64,000 bases of DNA from Gloeocapsa sp. DLM2.Bin57 (GTDB lineage: Bacteria > Cyanobacteriota > Cyanobacteriia > Cyanobacteriales > Gloeocapsaceae), in assembly GCA_007693955.1 (NCBI GenBank), contig RECR01000112.1, forward strand, positions 32,923-96,922. Reading direction: 5' to 3'. Shown here one piece after another: positions 1 through 9,028 of this stretch. Below the pieces are notes generated by a model, which searched no databases, was not told the DNA's origin, and saw only the letters and a list, made by a program, of their open reading frames with translations. The translations under genes were made by a program, and so were the position numbers. The stretch's first letter is position 1. Every line of letters begins with the position of its first letter.

Positions 1-897
1 AACTAAATCATCTAGAATTTCTTTGAGGTTATTACTTGTAAAAAAACTAGAAATTTCTTCTAAAGTTAATGGCATTCCATCCATCCAGTGAATACCTTTT
101 TTGTGTGCCCAAATTTTTTTACGTCTTTCTTTCAGAAGTTGATTGAGTAATAATTTTTGTGTGGTACTAATTTTTCCTTTCAATTCTAAATCCCAACTAT
201 GAATATTATTTTGACCTCCTCTTTTATCTTTAATAGCTTTTCCCTGTAATTCCTTAATTGTATAATAGCTTAACAGGCGTTGAGTAAAAGGCGTTTCTAA
301 GCAAGGATGTCCAACCTCTAGAATGTCAGAGAGTTTAACAGGTGGATATGTAGAAAAATCTAAAGATATAGGATAATTTTTAGTTCCAATAATATAAATT
401 CTTTTTCTATCTTGAGGAATACCAAAATCTTTAGCATTAATAACTTTCCAAGTAACCTGATAACCAAGACATTCTAAATGAGTTAAAATTGTTTTTAAAG
501 TTTTACCTTGATTGTGTTTAACTAAACCTTCTACATTTTCTAAAATAAAGCCTAGAGGAGATTTAGCTTGTCAAATTCTTTCTATCTCAAAAAATAATGT
601 TCCCCTAGTATCTAAAAATCCTTTTCTTGTTCCTGCGCTACTAAAAGGTTGACAAGGAAATTCGGCTAAAAGAATATCAAAATCAGGCAGATTATTACTA
701 GCAATTTTGGTAATATCTCCCCAATTTTTTTCACCGGTAAAATTTTGTTGATATACTTGTATAGCTGACTGTTTAATTTCTGAAGTAAAAACACATTGTG
801 AATCGAGTTTCAATTCCTGACAAGCTTGTTCTAGCCCTATTCTCATACCTCCTAATCCCGCGAATAAATCAATAAATTTAATGGTTGTTTTACTCAT
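1..897 (-). pseudogene. C5-cytosine DNA methyltransferase, interrupted by an in-frame TGA and cut by the window edge
   Basis: The reading frame starts at the ATG ending at 897 and encodes FxDLFAGxGG (motif I, SAM binding) near residue 8 and the PCQ loop (motif IV, catalytic Cys) near residue 82. It meets TGA at 571-573 after 108 codons. The same frame then stays open for all 190 codons to position 1, with the ENV motif (FILENVEGL) and the QDRKRIYIIG motif VIII. The target-recognition region follows, and the C-terminal motifs lie outside the window. This is one gene with a single nonsense codon and no frameshift. Without readthrough only a short fragment lacking motif VI and the recognition domain is made. 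Target site and partner endonuclease cannot be told. It lies 4 bases downstream of dnaG. Confidence 0.85.
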
Positions 898-901
898 AAT
901 C

Positions 902-2794
902 TTATTGAATCAAGGTTGAGAGTGAACGTATTTTTTCTAATGCTTGCAATTTTTGTGAAACTGACTGAAAAAGAGAATATAAAGAGGTCATCTCTTCAAT
1001 TTGCGTCTGAGGATCTAGTTTTTGCCATTTAGCTAAACAATAATTACGTTGTTTGATTAAGCTAACTTGTTCAACTGAAGCGATCGCCGCTTGAATAAGT
1101 ACAGGTAGTCTCGATTCTTCCTCCCAGAGGGTTTTTTCGTCCATATTAAAGAGTTTTTTTATTTCTGTTGGGATTTCCTGTTGTTGAAGATAGTATTCTT
1201 GTAAAATAGCGAGTAAATGTTCTGGTGGTGTAGCGTTTTCTTCTAACTCAACTATCTTAAACCATAATTGACGGTGAGGATTGAGGGTAAAGAGTAATTC
1301 TCGATTAGCTAAATTTTCACTAATCAATAAACGATAATCCTGATGATGGAGATAAATACGCAATAAAATAGATTCTGCTTCACAAAGAATAGTTTGTTCA
1401 GGAGTAGAGGGGAGTTCTACTGTTTGTCCTACTTGGGGTTTTTTGAGTTGAACTTGTAATTTTTCAGCGTAGAGACGAACTAGTTGAGGGTTTCCCTGAC
1501 TTAGTAATTCAGCGCAATAACCTAAATAATGGGCTTGTAAGTCAAAATTGGTGAGTTTAGCGAGAATTTTGACGATTTTGCTAGCAACTTGTTGAAATTG
1601 GTCTCCTTGTGCGAGATCGCAGCCTTTGAGAACTTGTTCTAACTGCCAATCCAACCACAAAGGGGCGTTAGCTACTGCTTGAGAGTAGTTATCAGCAGCT
1701 TGAGAGTCTTGTTGGAGATATTCTGCTGCGTCTTTACCTTCTGGTAGATGTAAGACTCTGAGTTGGATTTGTCCTGCGTAAACTAGAGGGGCGACGTTTT
1801 CGATAATTCTTTCTGTAGCTTGAGTACCTGCTTGATCCGTATCAAAGTTGAGAATAACTCGTTTAGAGGGGGTATAGCGTAAAACTTTTTTCAGGTGAGA
1901 TTGAGTTAATGCTGTTCCTAGAGAAGCGACAACGTTATTGATTTTAGCTTGATGGAGGGCGATCGCGTCAAAATAACCCTCAACGATGATTACTTGGTCT
2001 TGATCGCTGATATAGCGGTAAGCTTGGTCTAAAGCAAACAGAGTCTGACTTTTATTAAATAAGGGAGTCTCAGGAGAGTTGAGATATTTAGGTTCATCGT
2101 TAGTGAGAGTACGACTTCCAAAAGCGATGACTCTACCTTGTACATCTCGAATAGGAATAATCAAACGGTTACGAAAGCGATCGTAATAACTGCTTTGTTG
2201 GGATTCCCGTTGTTGGATTAACCCCGCTGCGAGGACTAATCCCACGGGATAGCGTTTAACATCTACAAGATAACGATAGAGAGTCTCCCAAGCATCAGGT
2301 GCGTAACCTAATTGAAACTTTTGTATAGTAGTATGTTCTAACCCTCTTTCTTTGCTTAAATAATTTAAAGCTATTTTTCCCTCTGACTCAAACAAAGTAT
2401 GTTGATAAAAATTAGCTGCTACTGCGACTATTTCTCTGAGTTGTTCTTTCAGGGAGAGTTGACGTTCTAATTGTTGTCTTTGCTCAGGTTGAAGGGTTTT
2501 AACGGGAAGGTGATAACGTTGGGCTAATTCTAGGACTATATCACTAAAACTGCTTTTGTTTATTTCCATCAGGAAGTTGAAGACGTTACCACCTGCACCA
2601 CAACCGAAACAATGGTAGAATTGCTTCTCGGGATTGACACTAAAACTCGGGGTTTTTTCGGAATGAAAGGGACATAACCCCAGATAGTTTTTACCGCGTT
2701 TTTTTAAAACTACGTAATCAGAAACAACATCGACAAGATCGACTTTTTCTTTAACCGCGGTGATAGTCTCTGGGTGAAGACGGGGAATCTCCAT
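902..2794 (-). CDS. dnaG: DNA primase DnaG
   Basis: Synthesises RNA primers for the replication fork. The 630 residues have the normal primase order. The CHC2 zinc finger uses C41, H44, C62 and C65. The catalytic core follows, with the Toprim motif VIIVEGYFDA at roughly residue 270 and DTDQAGTQA further on. The C-terminal part is divergent and should be the helicase-binding domain. The start ATG at 2794 gives the usual N-terminus MEIPRLHPETI. It begins only 4 bases after the ctpA stop, with no clear ribosome-binding site, so it is probably translationally coupled to ctpA. Confidence 0.97.
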   Translation of the reverse strand: MEIPRLHPETITAVKEKVDLVDVVSDYVVLKKRGKNYLGLCPFHSEKTPSFSVNPEKQFYHCFGCGAGGNVFNFLMEINKSSFSDIVLELAQRYHLPVKTLQPEQRQQLERQLSLKEQLREIVAVAANFYQHTLFESEGKIALNYLSKERGLEHTTIQKFQLGYAPDAWETLYRYLVDVKRYPVGLVLAAGLIQQRESQQSSYYDRFRNRLIIPIRDVQGRVIAFGSRTLTNDEPKYLNSPETPLFNKSQTLFALDQAYRYISDQDQVIIVEGYFDAIALHQAKINNVVASLGTALTQSHLKKVLRYTPSKRVILNFDTDQAGTQATERIIENVAPLVYAGQIQLRVLHLPEGKDAAEYLQQDSQAADNYSQAVANAPLWLDWQLEQVLKGCDLAQGDQFQQVASKIVKILAKLTNFDLQAHYLGYCAELLSQGNPQLVRLYAEKLQVQLKKPQVGQTVELPSTPEQTILCEAESILLRIYLHHQDYRLLISENLANRELLFTLNPHRQLWFKIVELEENATPPEHLLAILQEYYLQQQEIPTEIKKLFNMDEKTLWEEESRLPVLIQAAIASVEQVSLIKQRNYCLAKWQKLDPQTQIEEMTSLYSLFQSVSQKLQALEKIRSLSTLIQ

Positions 2795-2798
2795 GAGT

Positions 2799-4007
2799 TT
2801 AGCTATTTATTAATAATTCTTTGGCTTTTTGGTATTGGAGATCTGCTTCTGTACCTACTTCGTTGAGTCTAATAGCTGCTTGGGATACAATAATATCGGG
2901 AATAATGCCTAATTTATTGATGTCTTTGTGTGCTGGTGTTTCGTATTTAGCTACAGTTACGGCTAAACCTGAACCATCGGGGAGTTCAAACAGGGATTGA
3001 ATTAAACCTTTTCCGAAGGTTTTCTCTCCTACTAAAAGGGCCCGGTGTTGGTCTTGTAGTGCTCCTGCAAGTATTTCTGAAGCGCTTGCTGTTCCCTTGT
3101 TAACTAGTAAAACTAGAGGTGTGTCAGTAATTGCGGTATAATTAGCGTCGTAACTGTCTAAGATTCCTTGACGGTTGACGGTATAAACGATTACTCCATC
3201 TTCTAACCAGAGTCTAGCGATTTCAATACCTGCTTGTAGTAATCCTCCTGGGTTGTTACGCAGATCGAGAATATAACCTTGAGCACCTTCTTGGCTCATT
3301 CTAACAATAGAGTGAGCAATTTCGGTACTTGCGTTGGCGCTAAATTGACTTAAACGTAGATAAGCGATCGGTTTTTCGGGGTTACTTTGATCTAAATAAC
3401 TATAGACTGGATTTAAGGAAATGCGATCGCGGATCAGTTTAATGATTCTGGATTCGGTTTGTGGAGGTGATTGAATGGTTAAAGATACGGGTGTACCCAC
3501 AGGTCCACGCATTAACATCGCTGCTTGATCTAAAGTTAGATTAGTGGTGTTTTTATCGTCGATAGCCAGAATGCGATCGCGTGCTTGTATTCCTGCTGCT
3601 TCCGCGGGTGATCCAGCTAGGGGGGCGACTACTTCTAATTGTTTTGTGTTTGGTTCTAAATCTATTTGTAAACCAACACCAGATAATTCACCACTAGTAT
3701 TTACCTTTAAGCTACGGTATTCTTGAGGAGGTAGTAATCTGGTATAAGGATCTTCTAGAGACGCTAACATCTCTTTGATGGTTTGATAAGTCTCTTCGCG
3801 ATTAGCCAGGGGTTTTTTAAGTAGTTTTTGTCTGAGTAACCACCAATTCTGATGATTAAAGCTTTCATCTATATAAGCTTGGTTGACAATGCGCCAGGAT
3901 TGTAACAAGAGATCTTGTTCTGTTGTATAAGCTAAGGCTACTGGAGTTCTTACCAAAGCGATCGCTAATATGAATACACAAATGACTACCCAGATTTTTT
4001 TGACCAT
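2799..4007 (-). CDS. ctpA: Carboxyl-terminal processing protease CtpA
   Basis: Peptidase family S41 enzyme that removes the C-terminal extension of the precursor D1 protein of photosystem II in the thylakoid lumen. The 402 residues show a signal peptide ending at about residue 26 (VALA-YT), a PDZ domain around 105-190 with GELSGVGLQI, and the catalytic core. S308 in GTASASE and K333 in KTFGKG lie 25 residues apart, as in the known Ser/Lys dyad of this family. The N-terminal LLLQSWRxVNQ region matches the Synechocystis CtpA branch from memory. It is co-directional with dnaG, 4 bases away. Confidence 0.92.
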   Translation of the reverse strand: MVKKIWVVICVFILAIALVRTPVALAYTTEQDLLLQSWRIVNQAYIDESFNHQNWWLLRQKLLKKPLANREETYQTIKEMLASLEDPYTRLLPPQEYRSLKVNTSGELSGVGLQIDLEPNTKQLEVVAPLAGSPAEAAGIQARDRILAIDDKNTTNLTLDQAAMLMRGPVGTPVSLTIQSPPQTESRIIKLIRDRISLNPVYSYLDQSNPEKPIAYLRLSQFSANASTEIAHSIVRMSQEGAQGYILDLRNNPGGLLQAGIEIARLWLEDGVIVYTVNRQGILDSYDANYTAITDTPLVLLVNKGTASASEILAGALQDQHRALLVGEKTFGKGLIQSLFELPDGSGLAVTVAKYETPAHKDINKLGIIPDIIVSQAAIRLNEVGTEADLQYQKAKELLINS

Positions 4008-4071
4008 AGAAATTTAATCAGCAATTATCAGTTACTATTTTTAGTATAGTCATTTCAAACCAAACATGCTA

Positions 4072-4123
4072 TGACCTTAAGTTTTCTCAAACATTTATAA
4101 TTTCTTAATAAAAATTAAGGTCA
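4072..4123. repeat. Inverted repeat between fkbM-like gene and ctpA
   Basis: TGACCTTAA at 4072-4080 and TTAAGGTCA at 4115-4123 are perfect 9-base complements around a 34-base AT-rich loop. It sits in the 128-base gap between the FkbM-like gene and ctpA. There is no T-run right after either arm, so a classical terminator is not clear. It could be a protein-binding site or a weak terminator. Confidence 0.45.
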
Positions 4124-4135
4124 AATTTTCTTCAA

Positions 4136-4945
4136 TTACCCATCAGTTTCTTCTATCTCAGCATCAAATTTTTCTTTTGGCAATACAGCAATAGTGTCCT
4201 TCCAGGAAAGATATAAATTATATCCTTTTTTACTCATATACTGATAGCATTCTAATCTTGTTTTTGGCGTCAAATTACAATGTTCAAATTGTATTATTAA
4301 GGGTTGATATTTATCAAAGTTAATCTGTTTAAGTATCTCAAAATCATAACCTTCAGTATCAATTATAATTATCGGCAATGAATTAACATTATGCTTGTTT
4401 AGAAGAGATTCTATGCTAGTAGCTGGTAATGTTAAATTTATAATATTTGCTTGAAGATTTAGATTTTTTTTGACCTTTTCTAACCTGGCTTTATCACTCG
4501 TCGTAAAAACATCAAGTCTAACTAACTCACCTTCATCTTGTTTATCAAAAGTATATAGTTGAATCTCTTTCTGTTCATCTGATGCAATAGCTACATTTTC
4601 AAATATTAGTGTGTCTGCATAATCTTTATAATTTAATTTAAGTTTTTCAAAGAGTTCTGGTAATGGTTCAACTAGAATTCCTTTCAAGTTGAATTCTTTA
4701 ATACATCTGTTAAAATTATCGTCATAAACGCCATCATTAGCTCCAATTTGCATAAAAAAGGGGTCTTGATTTTTTTCGTTGAGACTAGCTACTACTTTTT
4801 CTAAAAAAAGCTCAAAAATATTTAATTCTCTCTGTTTCTCTACATATGAATATACATCATGCAACTCAATAATTGTTTTTGAGGTTATGTCTAACCCTCT
4901 TGAAGAAAGTATTTTTCTTAGTATTAGGTTTAAGTATTTTTTCAC
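4136..4945 (-). CDS. FkbM-family SAM-dependent methyltransferase
   Basis: Shows the FkbM fold start FFMQIGANDGVYDD around residue 90, then ILVEPLPELFEKL, a typical acidic pair that binds the SAM ribose, and IIIIDTEGYDFEIL around residue 195. FkbM-type enzymes O-methylate sugars, lipids or secondary metabolites; the substrate is not visible here. The first 85 residues are unlike the methyltransferase core. The gene is more AT-rich than its neighbours and lacks HIP1 sites, which fits horizontal exchange common to surface-glycan genes. It lies between mdh and ctpA on the same strand, with gaps that suggest separate transcription. Confidence 0.85.
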   Translation of the reverse strand: MKKYLNLILRKILSSRGLDITSKTIIELHDVYSYVEKQRELNIFELFLEKVVASLNEKNQDPFFMQIGANDGVYDDNFNRCIKEFNLKGILVEPLPELFEKLKLNYKDYADTLIFENVAIASDEQKEIQLYTFDKQDEGELVRLDVFTTSDKARLEKVKKNLNLQANIINLTLPATSIESLLNKHNVNSLPIIIIDTEGYDFEILKQINFDKYQPLIIQFEHCNLTPKTRLECYQYMSKKGYNLYLSWKDTIAVLPKEKFDAEIEETDG

Positions 4946-5008
4946 TGAAAACCCACCTATGATTTAATAGTTGTTTTGCATTTTAACCAGATCATGGTTG
5001 TCCATATT

Positions 5009-5974
5009 CTACAAGACTGATAAGGCTACGTCAATATTTTGGCGTACGGACTCAGCGGAAGCTTGTAAAGCTCGAGATTCTGCTTCAGTCAAATCAACTT
5101 CTAAAATCTTTTCTACACCGCGACAACTGATCCGACAGGGAACACCGAGAAATAAATCATTAATCCCATATTCTCCTTGTAGATAGGTTGCAGCTGGTAA
5201 CAGACGAGATTGATTGCGTATAATTGCTTCTACCATTAAACAAGCAGAAGAAGCGGGAGCAAAATAAGCGCCACCTGTTTGTAACAGCTTAACAATTTCG
5301 GCTCCACCATGACGCGTTCTTTCTACCAATTCATTAATAGTGGTTTCATCCATTAACTCGGTAATGGGAACACCTCTTACTGTACAATAACGAGGTAGGG
5401 GTAACATTAAATCACCGTGACCTCCTAAAACCATGGCTGAGACATCAGCAGTATAGACTCCTAGTTTCATAGCGATAAAAGCTTGTAAACGTGAGGAGTC
5501 TAACACCCCCGCCATCCCCATAACTCTATAAGTAGGTAATCCTGTGACTTTCCAGACTAGATAGGTCATCACATCTAAGGGATTAGTAATGACAATATAG
5601 ATAGCATGGGGGGAGTGTTGGATGGTTTCTTTAGCGATATCGGCGACAATTTTAGCGTTGATTAAGGTTAAATCATCCCTAGTCATATTAGGTTTGCGCG
5701 CCATTCCCGCTGTAATAACAATTATATCAGAATTGGCGGTTGCCCCATAGTCATTAGTCCCGATAATCTGGCTATCGTGTAATTCTATCCCTTGGGCTGC
5801 CATTAAGTCTAGGGCGATACCTTGGGGTAATCCTTCGACGATATCTACTAAGACTACGTCAGCGAGGTTTTTTTCAGCTATGCGTTGGGTTAATGTACTA
5901 CCAACTTTACCTGCGCCGATTACCGAAACCTTAATAGATGCACAGCTTGGGAGTAAAGTAGGGGCAAGTTCCAT
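5009..5974 (-). CDS. mdh: Malate dehydrogenase (NAD-dependent)
   Basis: Interconverts malate and oxaloacetate. 321 residues of the LDH-like MDH type: nucleotide-binding GAGKVG at 20-25, acidic D44 ending the second strand (NAD preference), substrate arginines R93 (ARKPNMTR) and R99, R162, and catalytic H186 in GGHGD. The ARKPxMTR segment marks malate rather than lactate specificity. The start follows the ndhO stop by 10 bases, so ndhO-mdh looks like one transcript. That is a sensible pairing, since both act on the NAD(P)H pool. Confidence 0.95.
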   Translation of the reverse strand: MELAPTLLPSCASIKVSVIGAGKVGSTLTQRIAEKNLADVVLVDIVEGLPQGIALDLMAAQGIELHDSQIIGTNDYGATANSDIIVITAGMARKPNMTRDDLTLINAKIVADIAKETIQHSPHAIYIVITNPLDVMTYLVWKVTGLPTYRVMGMAGVLDSSRLQAFIAMKLGVYTADVSAMVLGGHGDLMLPLPRYCTVRGVPITELMDETTINELVERTRHGGAEIVKLLQTGGAYFAPASSACLMVEAIIRNQSRLLPAATYLQGEYGINDLFLGVPCRISCRGVEKILEVDLTEAESRALQASAESVRQNIDVALSVL

Positions 5975-5984
5975 GATTCTATCC

Positions 5985-6188
5985 TTATGCTAATTCTAAT
6001 TGGTCAAGACGAAGCCAAACACTAGGAGTAGGAACATAAAATTTAACTAGGGCGTATTCTGCATCAACTTCTAGGATTTCCCCTTTGCTGTTAAATAGAT
6101 AATCGGGGAAGCGTGAATCGCTGGCTTTGGCTTCGAGGCTATTTTCTAATTTTTCTCTGACTACACGTACTAGTGAACCTTTTTTCAT
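5985..6188 (-). CDS. ndhO: NAD(P)H-quinone oxidoreductase subunit O
   Basis: Small peripheral subunit of the photosynthetic NDH-1 complex, specific to cyanobacteria and plastids. 67 residues with the family core [18 protein letters not shown] and the C-terminal [14 protein letters not shown]. It starts at ATG 6188 with AAAGGTTAG upstream as a plausible ribosome-binding site. It is the first gene of the minus-strand run. Confidence 0.95.
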   Translation of the reverse strand: MKKGSLVRVVREKLENSLEAKASDSRFPDYLFNSKGEILEVDAEYALVKFYVPTPSVWLRLDQLELA

Positions 6189-6293
6189 CTTAACTAACCT
6201 TTGAGCTTAAACTTCTAGTATTATAAATTGGCTAGGTTAGAATAATTATTTCAGTTCTCGACGTTTATTTTCTCCTTTATCTATTCTATCATC
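6189..6293. promoter_or_regulatory. Divergent promoter region of ndhO and the DUF62 gene
   Basis: This 105-base AT-rich gap separates two divergent genes and must hold both promoters. TATTATAAATT at about 6219-6229 contains a possible -10 box, but no matching -35 box is clear. No other motif was recognised. Confidence 0.4.
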
Positions 6294-7088
6294 ATGAACA
6301 TCGCTTTACTCACCGATTTTGGGTTACAAGATATCTATGTAGGTGTTCTTAAAGGAGTTATCAGTAACATTAGTCGTGATTTGACGATCGTTGATTTAAC
6401 CCACAATATACCACCCCAAGATGTATTTAAAGCTAGTTTTTGTCTAGGGAATGCTTTTGCTTATTTTCCTGCTGATACTGTCTATGTAGCAGTGGTAGAT
6501 CCTGGAGTAGGTAGTCAGAGAAGAGCAATTGCCCTTGAATGTGCTAATGGCGCATATTTGGTTGGACCTGACAACGGTATATTTACGGGTATTTTGAACC
6601 AAATTAAGGTAATAGCTGCCAGAGAGTTAACTAATCCTGATTATTGGCGTAGTCATAACCCTAGTTATACTTTTCATGGTAGAGATATTTTTGCACCTGT
6701 GGGAGCACATTTGGCTAGTGGGGTAGCTTTTACTGAGTTGGGTAATTCTATTGAGGTAGATAGTTTAGTGAGACTTCCTCTACCGAGTTATCAGCTAACC
6801 TCTGAGGGAATAAGGGGAGTAATTCAAGATATAGACCATTTTGGTAATTTAATCAGTAATATTCCAGCAAAGGTGGTGGAGGGTAAAACTTGGTTTGTGG
6901 AAGTTGTAGGGATAATGATTAAGTCTCAAACTAGTTATAGTGGACAGAAACTAGGAGAATTATTGGCTTTAATTAATAGCGAGGGTTGGCTAGAAATCGC
7001 GGTTAATGGTGGTAATGCAGCCCACAGGTTAAAATTAAAGTTGGGAGATTGTATTTTAGTTAAAATAGAAGAAAAAAACAACAGATAG
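6294..7088 (+). CDS. SAM hydroxide adenosyltransferase (DUF62, adenosine-forming SAM hydrolase)
   Basis: Family members split S-adenosylmethionine with water into adenosine and methionine. The protein begins ALLTDFGLQDIYVG, with the conserved Asp, and has VVDPGVG around residue 68, GPDNGIF around 92 and FHGRDIFAP around 129, all family hallmarks. 264 residues, the usual size. Its stop TAG shares its last base with the GTG start of rnz, so the two are translationally coupled. The physiological reason for hydrolysing SAM in cyanobacteria is not settled. Confidence 0.9.
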   Translation: MNIALLTDFGLQDIYVGVLKGVISNISRDLTIVDLTHNIPPQDVFKASFCLGNAFAYFPADTVYVAVVDPGVGSQRRAIALECANGAYLVGPDNGIFTGILNQIKVIAARELTNPDYWRSHNPSYTFHGRDIFAPVGAHLASGVAFTELGNSIEVDSLVRLPLPSYQLTSEGIRGVIQDIDHFGNLISNIPAKVVEGKTWFVEVVGIMIKSQTSYSGQKLGELLALINSEGWLEIAVNGGNAAHRLKLKLGDCILVKIEEKNNR

Positions 7089-8041
7089 TGGAAATAACAT
7101 TTTTAGGAACTAGTTCAGGAGTACCAACGCGATCGCGCAATGTCTCTAGTATTGCTTTACGTCTTCCCCAAAGAGCAGAAATGTGGTTATTTGACTGTGG
7201 AGAAGGAACACAACATCAAGTCTTACGGAGTGATTTAAAAGTTTCCCAACTCAGACGTATTTTTATTACCCATTTACACGGTGATCATATTTTTGGTCTC
7301 ATGGGGTTATTAGCTAGTTGTGGTATGGCGGGACACGCTCAAGAGATTGATATCTATGGACCAGAAGGTTTAGAAGCATATTTAAGCGCTTGTACGAAGT
7401 ATTCCCAGACTCATTTTGCCTATACTATTAGAGTACACACTGTCAAAGGTGGCTTAATCTACGAAGACGAAGAATTTAGCGTCAGTTGTCAACTGTTAAA
7501 ACATCGTATTCCCGCTTATGGTTATCGGGTTGTGGAAAAAGATAAACCAGGTAAATTTAACCAAGAGAAAGCTAAAGCTTTAGGTATCCCTCCAGGACCT
7601 ATCTATAGTAACCTCAAACGTGGGGAAATAGTTACTCTTGCTGATGGGAGAAAAATACACGGAAAACAATTGTGTGGACCTGTAGAAATAGGACGCAAAA
7701 TGGCTTATTGTACAGATACGGTTTTTTGTGAAGGGGCGATCGCCTTAGCTGAGAAGGTTGATGTCTTGATTCATGAGGCAACTTTTGCTCATCAAGACGC
7801 ACAAATGGCGTTTGAACGTTTACATTCTACCTCAACTATGGCAGCTCAAGTAGCTTTAGCCGCCCAAGTTAAACTTTTACTGATGACTCATTTTAGTCCT
7901 CGTTATGGTCCTGCAAATGCTTTGAGTTTAAATGATCTTTTAGCAGAAGCTAGGGCGATTTTTCCTAATACTAAATTAGCTTATGATTTTTTGAGCTATG
8001 AGATACCAAGAAATCGTACTAATCAACTAGTTACCTTCTAA
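7088..8041 (+). CDS. rnz: Ribonuclease Z
   Basis: Metallo-beta-lactamase-fold endonuclease that trims the 3' end of precursor tRNA. 317 residues starting MEITFLGTSSGVPT, with the zinc-binding HxHxDH motif at H62, H64, D66 and H67, and later Asp/His ligands (CTDT, HEATF, MTHFSPR). The start is GTG at 7088, overlapping the preceding stop by one base. That choice gives the standard short RNase Z N-terminus. The 3' end overlaps the convergent gene ending at 8027 by 15 bases. Confidence 0.95.
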   Translation: MEITFLGTSSGVPTRSRNVSSIALRLPQRAEMWLFDCGEGTQHQVLRSDLKVSQLRRIFITHLHGDHIFGLMGLLASCGMAGHAQEIDIYGPEGLEAYLSACTKYSQTHFAYTIRVHTVKGGLIYEDEEFSVSCQLLKHRIPAYGYRVVEKDKPGKFNQEKAKALGIPPGPIYSNLKRGEIVTLADGRKIHGKQLCGPVEIGRKMAYCTDTVFCEGAIALAEKVDVLIHEATFAHQDAQMAFERLHSTSTMAAQVALAAQVKLLLMTHFSPRYGPANALSLNDLLAEARAIFPNTKLAYDFLSYEIPRNRTNQLVTF

Positions 8042-8455
8042 TTCTTTAGCTTGTAAGCGTTGAGTAAGTTTATCGAGATGTTGGTGTGTATTAATGGGTG
8101 CGCGAGGAGAGGGTAACTCTTGATTGGGCCAGCTATCCATATCAGCGCAAGGACAACTAGGAGAAATAAACCCTAGATTAATCATCGGTACTGGCATATT
8201 ACAGCGCGCACAGGGTATGATATCCCATTTAGGGGAAAGTAACTCCGAGATGGTTTGATAAGTACCCTCAAGATGAGGGTTTTCTTCGGGGTGAGAGATA
8301 ATCTCTTCCCAACAAGAGAGAAATTCAGCACAATAGCGATCGCCTTCGTAAACTTTATGGGGTAAAAGAGTGCGATCGCTTTTGCTGAGAATCATTTTTT
8401 TGCCTAACTGAAACCAGTAGGCTAAATATTGTTGTACTTCTGTCATTGATGCCAT
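8027..8455 (-). CDS. Conserved small protein with CxxC and CPC motifs
   Basis: 142 residues of unassigned function. The second half has CARCNMPVP and PSCPCADMDSW, four cysteines that could bind zinc. The N-terminal half is helical and polar, with no signal peptide or membrane segment. I recall similar proteins only from cyanobacteria. It lies downstream of cobU (17-base gap) at the end of the serS-lpxD-cobU run, and its 3' end overlaps rnz in a convergent arrangement. Confidence 0.75.
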   Translation of the reverse strand: MASMTEVQQYLAYWFQLGKKMILSKSDRTLLPHKVYEGDRYCAEFLSCWEEIISHPEENPHLEGTYQTISELLSPKWDIIPCARCNMPVPMINLGFISPSCPCADMDSWPNQELPSPRAPINTHQHLDKLTQRLQAKELEGN

Positions 8456-8472
8456 ATTGACCAGCCAAATTT

Positions 8473-9018
8473 TTATTCTAACGAACTAGATAAAGGGGTA
8501 GCAATTTTAGTAAGATTAAGAACATGACCTGCGGTAACTAGATAAGTAGTATTAGCGATTTGTCCTAACTCTCTTACCAATGTACCTAAGCGATCGCGAA
8601 ATTGGCGACCAAGAGGATAAGAGGGGACTACTCCCCATCCCGTTTCTTCTGCTACTAATATAATCGTTAAGGGGGATGATTGGAGAGTGATTAACAATTC
8701 TGTTTGGATTTGTTGCCAACTTAACTCATCTTCTTCTAAAAGATTAGCGATCCAAGTTCCTAGAGAATCAACTAAAAGACAACCAGGAGGTTTAGCTTGA
8801 GTAATAGCTGTACTTAAATCCTGGGGTATTTCCCAAGTTTGCCAATTTTGGGGTCTTCTTTGCTGGTGCAGAGTAATTCTGTTATTCCATTCTGCATCAT
8901 CGGGAGTCAGTATAGCAGTAGCAATATAAGTAACCCTTGGGTATTGTTGAGCTAGGCTTTCTGCCCATTCGCTTTTACCAGAACGAGCAGGTCCTGTAAC
9001 TAAGATAATTGTACTCAT
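8473..9018 (-). CDS. cobU: Adenosylcobinamide kinase / adenosylcobinamide-phosphate guanylyltransferase
   Basis: Bifunctional enzyme that phosphorylates adenosylcobinamide and adds GMP during cobalamin lower-loop assembly. 181 residues with P-loop GPARSGKS at 9-16, LVDSLGTWIANLL around 92, and VAEETGWGVVP around 130, where the family has its second conserved motif. Length is normal. It is transcribed with lpxD 10 bases upstream; the link with lipid A synthesis looks positional only. No cobalamin riboswitch was seen nearby. Confidence 0.93.
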   Translation of the reverse strand: MSTIILVTGPARSGKSEWAESLAQQYPRVTYIATAILTPDDAEWNNRITLHQQRRPQNWQTWEIPQDLSTAITQAKPPGCLLVDSLGTWIANLLEEDELSWQQIQTELLITLQSSPLTIILVAEETGWGVVPSYPLGRQFRDRLGTLVRELGQIANTTYLVTAGHVLNLTKIATPLSSSLE

Positions 9019-9028
9019 AATCTGGTGA

